A stretch of 64,000 bases of DNA from Bradyrhizobium betae (GCF_008932115.1 NZ_CP044543.1:4098501-4162500); one strand, 5' to 3'; positions 9,316 through 18,750 are shown, numbered from the stretch's first letter. The notes: generated by a model not told the origin, from the letters alone. Program-made: numbers and translations.

Positions 9316-10929
9316 ATGCCGAACGATACCGCAGCCACCATCTCGAAAGCGCGCGAGCACTCCATCGGCGATCTCCTGCGCCGCTCGGCAGGCCGCGAGC
9401 CGAACAAGCTTGCGGTGAGCTGCGGCCATGTGAGCTGGACCTTTGCCGAGATGGATGCGATCTGCAACCGGCTCGGCCGCGGCCTGCTCGGCCTCGGCGT
9501 CGGGAAGGGTGATCGCGTCGCCGTGCTCTCGCGCAATTCGCATGCCTTCGCGGCGCTGCGTTTCGCGCTGGCGCGGATCGGCGCGGTGCTGGTGCCGATC
9601 AACTTCATGCTCAATCCGGACGAGATCAATTTCATCCTCAAGAGCTCCGGTGCAAAGCTGCTCGCGACCGGCCCCGATTTCGTCGAGCCCGCGAAGGCCG
9701 CAAGCGCCAGGGATTGCGCGGTCGAGAAGATGATCTGGCTGCCGGGCGAAGAACCCGCGGCGCCGCCGGCGGGACTGACCACCTTCGACGATCTCCTCGA
9801 CCCCGATGGCTCGTTCCTGGAAGCGTCCGTCGACAGCCGCGACCTCGCGCAGATCGTCTACACCAGCGGCACGGAGTCGCTGCCCAAGGGCGCGATGCTG
9901 ACCCATGAAGCGGTGATGTGGCAATATGTCAGCTGCGTCATCGATGGCGGCATGAGCGTGGACGACAAGTTCCTGCACGCGCTGCCGCTCTATCATTGCG
10001 CCCAGCTCGACGTCTTCCTGGGGCCACAGATTTATCTTGGCGCCTCCGGCGTCATCACCGGCAAGCCGACCGCCGACAACGTCCTGGCGCTGATCCAGGC
10101 GCACAAGATCACCTCGTTCTTCGCGCCGCCGACAATCTGGATCGCGATGCTCCGCTCGCCGTCTTTCGACAAGACCGATCTGTCGACGCTGCAGAAGGGC
10201 TATTACGGCGCCTCGATCATGCCGGTGGAAGTGTTGCTCGAGTTGCAGCGCCGCCTGCCCAACGTCAAATTCTGGAACTTCTACGGCCAGACCGAGATCG
10301 CGCCGCTCGCGACCGTGCTGCGCCCGGAGGACCAGCTGCGCAAGGCCGGCTCGGCCGGCAAGCCCGTGCTCAATGTCGAGACGCGCGTGGTCAACACGGC
10401 GATGGAAGATGTGAAGGTCGGGGAAGTCGGCGAGATCGTGCATCGCTCGCCGCATCTCCTGTCCGGTTACTACAATGACCCGGTGAAGACCGCGGCCGCC
10501 TTCACCGGCGGCTGGTTTCACTCCGGCGATCTCGCCACCGTCGACGACGAGGGCCACATCACCGTGGTCGACCGCGTCAAGGACATGATCAAGACCGGCG
10601 GCGAGAATGTCGCCAGCCGCGAGGTCGAGGAGATGGTCTATCGCATCCCCGGGGTTTCCGAGGTTGCCGTCGTTGGCCTGCCCGATCCGCGCTGGATCGA
10701 GGCGGTGACCGCGATCGTCGTGGTCAAGACCGGCGAGAAGCTCGACGAAGAGTCCGTCATCAAGCATTGCGCCGGCCAGATGGCGCATTTCAAGGTGCCC
10801 AAGCGCGTGATCTTCGTCGATGCCTTGCCGAAGAATCCGAGCGGCAAGCTGCTCAAGCGCGAGCTGCGCCAGCGCTTCGTCGGCGGCGAGACGCTCGACA
10901 AGGCGGTCCAGAAGAGCTTCGGCACCTGA
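9316..10929 (+). CDS. Acyl-CoA synthetase (AMP-forming, class I adenylate-forming family)
   Basis: 537 residues. Activates a carboxylic acid to its acyl-CoA through an acyl-adenylate. Visible motifs: P-loop YTSGTESLPKGAMLTH, which departs slightly from the usual SGTTGxPKG; A5 motif YGQTEIAP; the aspartate motif WFHSGDLATVD; and the C-terminal catalytic lysine region NPSGKLLKRELRQRF. A GGGGGA-like ribosome site precedes ATG 9316. It is followed after 15 bp by an oxidoreductase in the same direction. Substrate is not predictable; a medium-chain or branched acid is plausible. Confidence 0.88.
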   Translation: MPNDTAATISKAREHSIGDLLRRSAGREPNKLAVSCGHVSWTFAEMDAICNRLGRGLLGLGVGKGDRVAVLSRNSHAFAALRFALARIGAVLVPINFMLNPDEINFILKSSGAKLLATGPDFVEPAKAASARDCAVEKMIWLPGEEPAAPPAGLTTFDDLLDPDGSFLEASVDSRDLAQIVYTSGTESLPKGAMLTHEAVMWQYVSCVIDGGMSVDDKFLHALPLYHCAQLDVFLGPQIYLGASGVITGKPTADNVLALIQAHKITSFFAPPTIWIAMLRSPSFDKTDLSTLQKGYYGASIMPVEVLLELQRRLPNVKFWNFYGQTEIAPLATVLRPEDQLRKAGSAGKPVLNVETRVVNTAMEDVKVGEVGEIVHRSPHLLSGYYNDPVKTAAAFTGGWFHSGDLATVDDEGHITVVDRVKDMIKTGGENVASREVEEMVYRIPGVSEVAVVGLPDPRWIEAVTAIVVVKTGEKLDEESVIKHCAGQMAHFKVPKRVIFVDALPKNPSGKLLKRELRQRFVGGETLDKAVQKSFGT

Positions 10930-10944
10930 GATGGAGCGATCGGC

Positions 10945-11952
10945 ATGAGAGCCTGGCAGGTCGCGCGCGACTGGTCGATCGAGGGGATGGAGCTGGCCGA
11001 CCTGCCGGAGCCCGCCCCCGGTCCGGGCCAGGTTACCGTGCGGATGAAGGCGGCGTCGCTGAACTACCGCGATCTGCTCACGATTCAGGGCAAGGGCGGT
11101 GTCACTCGGTTGCCGCTGATCCCGTTCTCGGATGGCGCGGGCGAGGTGATCGCGCTCGGCGAGGGCGTCACCCGAGTCGCGGTCGGTGACCGAGTCTGTC
11201 CGATGTTCTTCCAGTCCTGGATCGACGGGAAGGTGTCGGCGACCAGCCGCCGCTATGCGCTCGGCGGCACGCGGCCGGGTGTGCTGCAGGAGGTGATGCT
11301 GCTCGACGCCGAGGGCGTCAGCCGCATTCCGTCGCATCTCTCGTTCCAGGAGGCTGCGACGCTGCCCTGCGCCGGGCTCACGGCATGGCGCGCCTTGTTC
11401 GAGGAGGCCAACGTGCGGCCCGGCGATACCGTGCTGGTGCAGGGCACCGGCGGGGTGTCGATCTTCGCGCTGCAGTTCGCAAAGCTCGCCGGCGCGAGCG
11501 TGATCGTGACGTCGTCGAGTGACGCGAAGCTCGAACGCGCGCGTGCGCTCGGCGCCGACCACACCATCAACTATCGTTCGGTGCCGGAATGGGGCAAGGC
11601 GGCTTCGGAGTGGACCGGCGGCGGCGTCGACCATGTCGTCGAGGTCGGCGGCAAGGACACCTTCTCGCAATCGCTCGAGGCCGCGCGGGTCGGTGGCAAC
11701 ATCCTGGTGATCGGCGTGCTCTCCGGCTTCTCGCAGCAGATCGCGATCCCCACCCTGTTTTCCAAGAACCTGCACGTCACCGGCCTGTCGGTCGGCAGCC
11801 GCCGCATGTTCGAGGGGATGACAGCAGCGGTCGGCCGCAACGCCATGAGGCCGGTGATCGACCGCGTGTTCGGCTTCGACGCAGTGCCCGATGCGCTCCG
11901 GCTGATGCAGCAGGGCGGGCACTTCGGCAAGATCGTGGTGGAGTTTCCGTAG
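10945..11952 (+). CDS. Quinone-oxidoreductase-like MDR family dehydrogenase
   Basis: 335 residues of the medium-chain dehydrogenase/reductase superfamily. The GroES-like N-terminal domain has LNYRDLLTIQGKGG, and the Rossmann domain has the glycine motif VLVQGTGGVSIFALQ, followed by a nucleotide-binding stretch ending in GADHTINYR. The cysteine ligands of zinc-dependent alcohol dehydrogenases are not seen, so it resembles the zinc-independent NADPH:quinone oxidoreductase branch. Probably co-transcribed with the acyl-CoA synthetase 15 bp upstream. Substrate unknown. Confidence 0.85.
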   Translation: MRAWQVARDWSIEGMELADLPEPAPGPGQVTVRMKAASLNYRDLLTIQGKGGVTRLPLIPFSDGAGEVIALGEGVTRVAVGDRVCPMFFQSWIDGKVSATSRRYALGGTRPGVLQEVMLLDAEGVSRIPSHLSFQEAATLPCAGLTAWRALFEEANVRPGDTVLVQGTGGVSIFALQFAKLAGASVIVTSSSDAKLERARALGADHTINYRSVPEWGKAASEWTGGGVDHVVEVGGKDTFSQSLEAARVGGNILVIGVLSGFSQQIAIPTLFSKNLHVTGLSVGSRRMFEGMTAAVGRNAMRPVIDRVFGFDAVPDALRLMQQGGHFGKIVVEFP

Positions 11953-12057
11953 CAGGTGCTCGGTCAGTCGGGGGCGCTCCACACGTTTCCCACCGTCATT
12001 GCGAGCGCAGGGAACCATCTCTCCGCGGAAAGATCCCGGTTGCTCGTTGCATCGATC

Positions 12058-12085
12058 TAATAACTGTACTATATGTACATTATTA
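12058..12085. promoter_or_regulatory. AT-rich dyad upstream of the MetX-like gene
   Basis: TAATAA (12058-12063) and TTATTA (12080-12085) flank TGTAC (12065-12069) and GTACA (12075-12079), with one unpaired C and a five-base centre. It stands out in a very GC-rich stretch, 95 bp before the ATG at 12180. A second inverted repeat follows (CAACGATGC 12095-12103, GCATCGTTG 12128-12136). Operator-like, regulator unknown. Confidence 0.4.
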
Positions 12086-12179
12086 AATGCGACGCAACGA
12101 TGCGTTTGCTGGACCGGCACGATCGATGCATCGTTGTCTCGGCGGGCGCATTTTGTGGCCGCGTGAGCGGGGTTGATCG

Positions 12180-13196
12180 ATGACGGCACAGCGCGACTAC
12201 GAAATCTTCGAGGCCGGCGATGTCGCGCTCCAGTCCGGCGCTGTCTTCCCCGCGCTGAAGCTCGCCTACCAGACCTACGGCACGCTCAGCCCGGCCAAAG
12301 ACAACGTCATTCTCTATCCGACTTCCTTCAGCGCCCAGCACTTCGACACCGAATGGCTGATCGGTCCCGACGGCGTGCTCGATCCCACGCGCTACTTCAT
12401 CATCATCCCGAACCTGTTCGGCAACGGGCTGTCGTCCTCGCCGTCGAACTCGGCCGTGCCTTTCCCGCAACTGACCTATCACGACGCCATCGCGGTTCAG
12501 CATCGGCTGCTCATCGAGCGCTTTGGCATCACAAAGCTCGCGCTGGTCTATGGCTGGTCGATGGGCGGCATGCAGGCCTATCACTGGGCGGCGCTGCACC
12601 CTGACATGGTCGCGCATGCGGCGGTGGTCTGCGGCAGTGCGCGCTGTGCGCCTTACAACTACGTCTTCCTCGAAAGCGTGAAGGCCGCCTTGACCGGCGA
12701 CCCCGCCTTTCGCGATGGCCGCTTCGTCGAGAAGCCCGTGGCGGGCTATCGCGCGATGGGGCGCGTCTATGCCGGCTGGGCGATGTCGCACGGGTTCTAT
12801 CGCGACGAAATCTGGCGCGAGGCCGGCTTCACCTCGCTGGAGGACTATCTCGTTCGTGCATGGGATGCCGCGTTCGCGCGGCGCGACGCCAACGACTTGC
12901 TGGCGCAGGTCGGCATCTGGCAAGGCGGTGACATCAGCCGCTGCGCCGCCTTCGGCGGCGATCTCGACCGCGCGCTCGCGGCGATCAAGGCGCACATGCT
13001 GCTGATGCCGGGCGCCACCGACCGCTACTTCGACGTCCGCGACAACGAGGACGAGCTCGGCAAGCTGGTCAACGCGAAATCGGCCGTGCTGCATCCGATC
13101 CCGTCGCTGCACGGCCATCGTGCCGGCAATCCCGTCAACAATCCGCCCGACCAGGCTTTCATCAAGGCCGAGATCGCAGCGCTTCTCAGCAAATAG
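12180..13196 (+). CDS. MetX-like alpha/beta-fold hydrolase/acyltransferase
   Basis: 338 residues of the homoserine O-acetyltransferase-like branch of alpha/beta hydrolases. The nucleophile elbow is GWSMGGMQ (Ser about 127), the likely acid is Asp in MPGATDRYF, and the histidine lies in LHGHRAGNP. Genuine MetX enzymes usually have a GGSLGG-type elbow and lie with methionine genes. Here the elbow differs and the neighbour is a desaturase, so acetyl transfer to homoserine is not assured. ATG 12180 follows a purine-rich GCGGGG stretch. A conserved operator-like dyad lies upstream. Confidence 0.75.
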   Translation: MTAQRDYEIFEAGDVALQSGAVFPALKLAYQTYGTLSPAKDNVILYPTSFSAQHFDTEWLIGPDGVLDPTRYFIIIPNLFGNGLSSSPSNSAVPFPQLTYHDAIAVQHRLLIERFGITKLALVYGWSMGGMQAYHWAALHPDMVAHAAVVCGSARCAPYNYVFLESVKAALTGDPAFRDGRFVEKPVAGYRAMGRVYAGWAMSHGFYRDEIWREAGFTSLEDYLVRAWDAAFARRDANDLLAQVGIWQGGDISRCAAFGGDLDRALAAIKAHMLLMPGATDRYFDVRDNEDELGKLVNAKSAVLHPIPSLHGHRAGNPVNNPPDQAFIKAEIAALLSK

Positions 13197-13211
13197 GTCA
13201 GGCATCCGATC

Positions 13212-14159
13212 ATGAGCGACGCGACCGTTTCAGAGCCCGGCCACCGCCTCAAGCCGCTGACGCCGGCGATGCTGCGCGAATTGTCGGTGCGCTCGAATCT
13301 CAGGGGTGCCGCCCAAAGCCTCGGCCATTACGGCATGATCATTCTGGTCGGTGTGCTGATCTGGAAGGTGACGTCGAGCTACGGCGTGCTCCGGGCGCTG
13401 CCGCTGATGGCGGTGCAAGGCTATCTCGTCGCCTTCCTGTTCATGGCGGTGCACGAGACCGCGCACAAGACCGCGTTCAAAAGCCGTGGCCTCAATCTCG
13501 CGGTCGGCAATCTCTCGGCCTTCATCATCGGATTGCCGTATGAATATTACTGCCTGTTTCACTGGGATCATCACCGCTACACCCAGGATGCGGACAAGGA
13601 CCCGGAGCTGATCGTCGGCGTGAAGCCGGCCACCGATACGCAGCTCGCGATCGCCTATAGCGGCCTGCTTCAGGTCGCCGGCCGGCTCCGGCTGATGCTC
13701 GGCCATGCCGTCACCGGCAAGGTCGTCGTGCCCTGGATTCCCGAAGGCAAGCGCGCCACCATCGTGACCGAAGCGCGGGCCTATGTCGCGCTCTATGCGC
13801 TGCTGTTCGCGCTGTCGCTATGGTTCGGATCGGCGCTGCTGCTCTGGGTCTGGATCGTGCCGCTGATCATCGGGCAGCTCTTCCTGCGGCCCTATCTCTA
13901 TGCCGAGCATACCGGCTGCGACACCACGCGCAGCGCGTTCCAGAACACCCGCACCACCTATACCGGCGCGATCGTCAAATGGTTCGCGTGGAACATGCCC
14001 TATCACGTCGAGCACCACGCCTATCCCTCGATCCCGTTTCATGCGTTGCCGAAGCTGAACGAGATCGTTGACGGCGAGATCCTCTATCGCGGCCAGGGCT
14101 ACATCAGAACGACACGCGAGACCTGGGCGTGGTTTCGCCGGCATCGGCAGGCGAGCTAG
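13212..14159 (+). CDS. Membrane fatty acid desaturase
   Basis: 315 residues with the three histidine boxes of the membrane di-iron desaturase/hydroxylase family: HETAH (about residue 78), HWDHHRYTQD (about 117) and HVEHHAYP (about 263). Hydrophobic segments between them are consistent with an inner-membrane enzyme. It starts 15 bp after the MetX-like gene and may be co-transcribed. The substrate could be a fatty acyl chain or another lipid such as a hydroxylated carotenoid; nothing in the neighbourhood decides. Confidence 0.85.
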   Translation: MSDATVSEPGHRLKPLTPAMLRELSVRSNLRGAAQSLGHYGMIILVGVLIWKVTSSYGVLRALPLMAVQGYLVAFLFMAVHETAHKTAFKSRGLNLAVGNLSAFIIGLPYEYYCLFHWDHHRYTQDADKDPELIVGVKPATDTQLAIAYSGLLQVAGRLRLMLGHAVTGKVVVPWIPEGKRATIVTEARAYVALYALLFALSLWFGSALLLWVWIVPLIIGQLFLRPYLYAEHTGCDTTRSAFQNTRTTYTGAIVKWFAWNMPYHVEHHAYPSIPFHALPKLNEIVDGEILYRGQGYIRTTRETWAWFRRHRQAS

Positions 14160-14485
14160 TCAGCCAGCAGCGTGGATGCGCTTGCCGTGCGGTGTTTGCC
14201 GTACCCGTAGAAATGCGGTTATCGCAATCCGAGCTTTTGCGTGTTTCCGATAAAGGACTTTACGCCGCGCTAAGCGCAAATTTCGATCGATTTGCGCACT
14301 TGGATACCTTGCCTGTCCGGAAGCGTCGGTGGCCAAAAGTAATTCAATCGCATCAATGGGTTGGAGGGCGCTCAGGCACGCCAGCGCCGCTGGTTAGCGA
14401 TGTCTTACAGAGACGGGCGACTTTTAGCAAAAGGCTTTCACTACAAGTCTAGCCATCCTGCCTAGCGTCTCTGCCGGGAGACGAC
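14160..14485. other. Intergenic stretch with two hairpins
   Basis: 326 bp with no convincing gene. It holds a perfect 8-bp inverted repeat (GCGCAAAT 14274-14281 and ATTTGCGC 14290-14297, 8-base loop) without a T tract. A hairpin directly at the kinase start has CGTCTC (14466-14471) paired with GAGACG (14478-14483), covering the GGGAG ribosome site. The promoter of the phosphorelay operon must lie here. Confidence 0.6.
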
Positions 14486-16651
14486 ATGTCCAACGCCACG
14501 TCCAAAACGCAGCGCCCAGGCTTCAGGCGAATCGACCGGCTTGCGCGCCAGGTCGGTCGCTACGGCAGCGCGCTGTTCGGCGTCGCTGCGATCGGACTCG
14601 TCTGGATCATGATCTTCTACATATTCGCCGGAGACAAGGCGCGCACCGAGCAGGCGGTGCAGCAGAACGGAACAAATCTGGCGCGGACTTTCGAAGAGCA
14701 AATCGTTCGCTCGATCCGGGCCGCCGATCAGACCCTGCTCTACGTCCGGGACAGTTACGCGAGAGACCCGGATAATTTCGACTTCTCGCTCTGGATCAAG
14801 AACAGCCAGTTCCTGTCGGACTTCTCGTTCCAGGTCGTCATCATCGACAAGACGGGGATCATGTTGATGAGCAATATCGATCCGAGCATCAAGGGCCTCG
14901 ATCTGCGCGACAGGGAGCACTTCCGCATCCACGCCGACGGCAAGGACGATGTCCTGTTCATCAGCAAGCCGATTTTTGGGCGGGTTTCGAACAAATGGTC
15001 GATCCAGCTGACCCGGCGGATCATCGCGAGGGACGGCGGTTTCGGCGGCGTGGTCGTGGTGTCGCTCGATCCGGAATATCTCTCGCGCTTCTACAATTCG
15101 ATCGACATCGGCAGAAAGGGCTCGGCGTCGCTGGTGGGACTCGACGGCATCGTTCGCGCGCGCGGTGCGAGCGGTCCCTCGCTCATTGGTGAATCCGTTC
15201 GCGAGGCGCCGTTACTCGGGTATCTCTCGCATCGCTCGAGCGGGTCCTATGTCGCCCGCAGCACGCTGGACGGAGTGGAGCGCATCTTCTCCTTTCGAAA
15301 GGTCGACGGATACCCGCTGGCCGTCGTCATTGGGCAGGCCAAGGAGGAAGTCTTCGCAAACTACCGCCGCGAACGGGACAGGGACATCATCGCGGGTACA
15401 TTGCTGAGCCTCGTGTTCGGCGTCGTCACCGTTCTCATCATCCGCTACCAGCGGGGTCTGGCGAAATCGCGGGATGCGGCGGAAGCCGGCTCGCGCGCCA
15501 GGTCAGAATTCCTGGCGATGATGAGCCACGAGATCCGGACGCCCATGAACGGCGTCATCGGCATGGCCGACATCCTGCTAACCACCGAGCTGTCTGCCGA
15601 TCAGAAGCAGATCGCGGCGACATTGCGGGATTCGGCCGACTATCTCCTGCAGATTCTCAACGACGTTCTCGACTTTTCCAAGCTCGATGCCGACCGGCTC
15701 GAGCTCGAGCACATCGCGTTCGACATTCGCAGATCAGTGTCGGCGGTGGTCGACCTGCTCGCCTTGCGCGCCCAGGAGAAGGGCCTGCGGCTGTCCTGCA
15801 CGGTCGGAGAAGCGGTTCCGCCGATGATCGTGGGCGACCCCGCGCGCATCCGGCAGGTGCTGTTCAATCTGGTCGGAAACGCCATCAAGTTTACCGAAAC
15901 CGGCAGTGTCGAGGTGACCGTGAACGCTGTACCCGCCGGGCCGGGGCGATCGAGGCTGGAATTCGCCGTTCGCGATACCGGTGTTGGAATTCCCGCGGAC
16001 GCCATCGGGTTGCTGTTCATGGAATTCTCCCAGCTCGACAGCTCCATCTCCCGCCGTTTCGGCGGCACCGGACTGGGACTTGCGATCTGCAAACGCCTTG
16101 TGACCTTCATGGGCGGCGAGATCTCGGTCCGGAGCACTCCCGGCGGAGGTAGCACGTTCGCATTCTCGGTCGAGGTCGCAGTCGGCAGCGGAGCCGCCAC
16201 TTCCATGCGCCTTGACATGGAACAGTCCACACCAGGCCGGGCCGGGGGCGCGGACCTTGGATCGCTGCGTGTGCTGGTCGCGGAAGACAACATCACGAAC
16301 CAGTTCGTGATCCGCAAGCTTCTCGAAAAGCTTGGTTCGAAGCCCGACGTCGTCGACACCGGCCTGAAGGCGGTGGCGGCCGTCGAAGGAGGCGCTTACG
16401 ACCTGGTGCTCATGGACATGATGATGCCGGAGATGGACGGCCTCACCGCCGCTCGCGCGATCCGCCAGCTGCCGCCGCCGGCAAGAGACGTCCACATCAT
16501 CGCGCTGACCGCCAATGCGACGCGGCAGGATGAGCTGGCCTGTGTGGCCGCCGGAATGAATGATTTCGTCACCAAGCCGGTGACGCGCGAACAACTCGGC
16601 GCGGCATTGCAGCGCAAGTTCGTCGCCGAGGAGAGGAAATGTATCGCATGA
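14486..16651 (+). CDS. Hybrid sensor histidine kinase with receiver domain
   Basis: 721 residues, inner membrane. An N-terminal membrane helix (about 34-52) and a second one (about 300-325) enclose a periplasmic PAS-like/Cache-type sensor region. Then come HisKA with His348 in [12 protein letters not shown], an ATPase domain with DTGVGIP and [12 protein letters not shown], and a C-terminal receiver domain with the phospho-acceptor Asp near 644 in [13 protein letters not shown]. The next gene is an Hpt protein overlapping by 13 bp, then a REC-EAL protein, so phosphate should pass His-Asp-His-Asp. Signal unknown. Confidence 0.92.
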   Translation: MSNATSKTQRPGFRRIDRLARQVGRYGSALFGVAAIGLVWIMIFYIFAGDKARTEQAVQQNGTNLARTFEEQIVRSIRAADQTLLYVRDSYARDPDNFDFSLWIKNSQFLSDFSFQVVIIDKTGIMLMSNIDPSIKGLDLRDREHFRIHADGKDDVLFISKPIFGRVSNKWSIQLTRRIIARDGGFGGVVVVSLDPEYLSRFYNSIDIGRKGSASLVGLDGIVRARGASGPSLIGESVREAPLLGYLSHRSSGSYVARSTLDGVERIFSFRKVDGYPLAVVIGQAKEEVFANYRRERDRDIIAGTLLSLVFGVVTVLIIRYQRGLAKSRDAAEAGSRARSEFLAMMSHEIRTPMNGVIGMADILLTTELSADQKQIAATLRDSADYLLQILNDVLDFSKLDADRLELEHIAFDIRRSVSAVVDLLALRAQEKGLRLSCTVGEAVPPMIVGDPARIRQVLFNLVGNAIKFTETGSVEVTVNAVPAGPGRSRLEFAVRDTGVGIPADAIGLLFMEFSQLDSSISRRFGGTGLGLAICKRLVTFMGGEISVRSTPGGGSTFAFSVEVAVGSGAATSMRLDMEQSTPGRAGGADLGSLRVLVAEDNITNQFVIRKLLEKLGSKPDVVDTGLKAVAAVEGGAYDLVLMDMMMPEMDGLTAARAIRQLPPPARDVHIIALTANATRQDELACVAAGMNDFVTKPVTREQLGAALQRKFVAEERKCIA

Positions 16652-17013
16652 CGACGTGCCCGGCCTTTGAAAAGGACACGCTTCGCCTTTTGGTTTCCGA
16701 GCTGGGACCGGAGGACACGGCGGAGGTTCTGCAGGCGTTTCTCGACGACACCGGCCGCAAGATCGGCGCGCTCGCTGCGATCCCTCCTGATCCGGCGCTG
16801 TTCCGGCGCGAGGCGCATTCCATCAAGAGCTCCGCCGGGACGTTCGGCTTCCTCGAACTGTCCGGTCTTGCGCTGAGCGTCGAGCAGGATGCGCTGCGCA
16901 TGACGCCGGACCAGCTCGCGCGCGCTGCTGCGGCGTTGGGCGAAGTTTTCGAACGGACTGCTGATTTTGCAAGGTCGGTGCTGCTGGCCTCGAACATGGA
17001 GATTGCGCGATGA
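16639..17013 (+). CDS. Histidine phosphotransfer (Hpt) protein
   Basis: 124 residues, essentially one helical Hpt domain, with His60 in [12 protein letters not shown] as the phosphorylated residue. It should shuttle phosphate from the receiver domain of the upstream kinase to the receiver of the downstream EAL protein. GAGGAG lies 5 bases before ATG 16639; an alternative ATG at 16648 would give a classic ATGA overlap with the kinase stop. It overlaps the next gene by ATGA at 17010-17013. Confidence 0.88.
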   Translation: MYRMTTCPAFEKDTLRLLVSELGPEDTAEVLQAFLDDTGRKIGALAAIPPDPALFRREAHSIKSSAGTFGFLELSGLALSVEQDALRMTPDQLARAAAALGEVFERTADFARSVLLASNMEIAR

Positions 17014-18296
17014 GAGAATTTTCCCGCGAGACGGACGAATCGCTGGGACGGCTACTGGTCGTCGACGATGATCTCGTGCAGCGGACAGTCGTCGGAAAGA
17101 TCGGCGCGAAGACCGGCTATGATTGTCTGGTCGTGCCTTCGCTCGAGCTGAGCGAGTCGGCCCTGTCGAAAGAAGCGTTCGACGTCATGGCGGTCGATCT
17201 CTCTCTTGGCGAGCGCGACGGAATCGAGTTGCTTCGGTTCGTCGCGGAGCGAGACCTCCGCGACATGTCGATCGTGGTCATCAGCGGCTGCGATGGCCGC
17301 GTTCTGAAATCGACGAGGCGCGTGGCGGAAAGCCTTGGATTGTCGGTGATCGGCGTCCTCAGCAAGCCGCTCAACCTGGACGAACTGAAGGACCTGCTGC
17401 AGTTGCCGCGACGGAAGCGAGCTTCGGCGGATCTGCGGTCCGCGACGGTCGATGTCTCGCCGGAGCGCATCGCGGCGGGCATCCGGCAGGGCGAGTTTCT
17501 GGTCGAGTTTCAGCCGAAGGTGGAGCTGGAGAGCGGACGGGTCGTCGGGGCCGAGGCGCTTGCGCGCTGGCGCACCTCCGAATTCGGCATCATTTCTCCG
17601 GTGACGTTCATACCCATCGCCGAGCAGTGCGGCCTGATGCCCGAGCTCACCGACACGTTGCTCACCTCGGCGATGTCGCAGGGGCGCAAGCTGATCAATC
17701 GATATCCAGACTTCACGATCGCCGTGAACGTGTCCGGATCGTTGTTGTCGGATCTGACCTTGCCGGAACGAATCGAAGAGGTGCTGCGCAAGGAGCAGGT
17801 GCCGCCGCATTGCCTGATCGTGGAAATCACCGAAACGACCGCAATGGCGGATGTCGATCGCGCCACCGACGTTCTGGTGCGGTTGCGCCTGAAGAATATC
17901 GGAACCGCGATCGACGATTTCGGAACCGGCTATTCGTCGCTCGCGGCATTGGCAAAGCTGCCGTTCAGCGAGCTCAAGATCGACGGGTCTTTCATCAACG
18001 GCTGCGAAGCGGACGAAGATATGGCGAAGATCGTCGAGGCATCGGTCGGTCTGGGGCGCGCCTTCAACATGAAGGTGGTCGCCGAAGGCGTCGAGACCCC
18101 GGAGACGCTGGCACGAATCCGGCGTGCGGGATGCGACATCGGCCAGGGTTACTTCTTCAGCCCGTCCTTGCGGCTTGCCCGGGCTGAAAGTTGGGTGTCG
18201 CAGCGCAACGAATTCGTGAGCCAGCGCATAAACTGGCTGAACCACCGCTCGCAGGTCGCGCCCGACGGTGACGCTGCAGCGACCAGAATTGCCTAG
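17010..18296 (+). CDS. Response regulator with EAL domain (c-di-GMP phosphodiesterase)
   Basis: 428 residues. The N-terminal receiver (about 12-130) has the acidic start VVDDD and acceptor VMAVDLSLGERDG, with lysine in VLSKPLNLDELK. The EAL domain (about 150-405) keeps the metal and catalytic residues: GAEALARW (Glu near 182), NVSG, EITET, DDFGTGYSS, ELKIDGSF and AEGVET. It is therefore predicted to hydrolyse cyclic di-GMP. Last gene of the kinase-Hpt operon, followed by a strong hairpin terminator. The output would be phosphorylation-controlled lowering of c-di-GMP. Confidence 0.92.
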   Translation: MREFSRETDESLGRLLVVDDDLVQRTVVGKIGAKTGYDCLVVPSLELSESALSKEAFDVMAVDLSLGERDGIELLRFVAERDLRDMSIVVISGCDGRVLKSTRRVAESLGLSVIGVLSKPLNLDELKDLLQLPRRKRASADLRSATVDVSPERIAAGIRQGEFLVEFQPKVELESGRVVGAEALARWRTSEFGIISPVTFIPIAEQCGLMPELTDTLLTSAMSQGRKLINRYPDFTIAVNVSGSLLSDLTLPERIEEVLRKEQVPPHCLIVEITETTAMADVDRATDVLVRLRLKNIGTAIDDFGTGYSSLAALAKLPFSELKIDGSFINGCEADEDMAKIVEASVGLGRAFNMKVVAEGVETPETLARIRRAGCDIGQGYFFSPSLRLARAESWVSQRNEFVSQRINWLNHRSQVAPDGDAAATRIA

Positions 18297-18332
18297 ATAC
18301 GGAGATCGGAACGGAGCTGGGCTCGAGTCCGC

Positions 18333-18363
18333 AAAGCCCCGATCGCGGCGCGATCGGGGCTTT
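18333..18363. terminator. Bidirectional hairpin terminator
   Basis: Perfect 14-bp stem: AAAGCCCCGATCGC and GCGATCGGGGCTTT with a 3-base loop. It sits between the converging EAL gene and the small secreted-protein gene and has A/T at both feet, so it may serve both. Confidence 0.85.
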
Positions 18364-18380
18364 GTCGGACACGCCTGAAA

Positions 18381-18614
18381 TCAGTAGATCCCGTACGCGC
18401 AGACATTCACAACGCGGACGCGCAGGCCGTGGCGGGTGCGGACGACGCGCTCCTGGTAGCAGTTGTTGAGGCCGGTGTTGACGTAGATGCCGCCAAAGCC
18501 CCAGCCGGGACCCCAGTGATGGTGGAAGCCGTGCGCCGAGGCGGCGGTGGGCGCCAGAGCAGCAGCGCCGAGCGAAGCGGCGGCGATCAGACCAAGTGCG
18601 AGCTTACGAAACAT
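18381..18614 (-). CDS. Small secreted hypothetical protein
   Basis: 77 residues from ATG 18614, chosen because GGAGA lies 6 bases upstream; the frame is open to 18674. A Sec signal peptide (MFRKLALGLIAAASLGAAAL to about ASA) precedes a short mature part rich in His, Gly and Trp (HGFHHHWGPGWGFGG). The C-terminus has two cysteines (NNCYQERVVRTRHG and VVNVCAYG) that could form a disulphide. Short proteins of this look are common in Bradyrhizobium; no function is known to me. Confidence 0.75.
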   Translation of the reverse strand: MFRKLALGLIAAASLGAAALAPTAASAHGFHHHWGPGWGFGGIYVNTGLNNCYQERVVRTRHGLRVRVVNVCAYGIY

Positions 18615-18750
18615 TGTCATTCTCCAGTGTGGCGCGGGGCCGTTGTTGTGTCCCTGCATCTCGGTCGAGCCCAAGCGCGAACGCGTTCATGGGGGAGTGG
18701 AGAATCGTGTTTCAGGATTGTTTCGTGGGCCTCGGCGACATGCGCCGATA

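Noticed and set aside
9163..12189. A 1008-codon minus-strand open frame
   Set aside because: It is antisense to two well-supported genes (acyl-CoA synthetase and MDR dehydrogenase) and shows the low-complexity Arg/His/Asp composition of GC-rich shadow frames.
14129..14452. 107-codon plus-strand open frame in the kinase intergenic region
   Set aside because: Starts inside the desaturase gene, lacks a ribosome site, and covers dyads; no family features.
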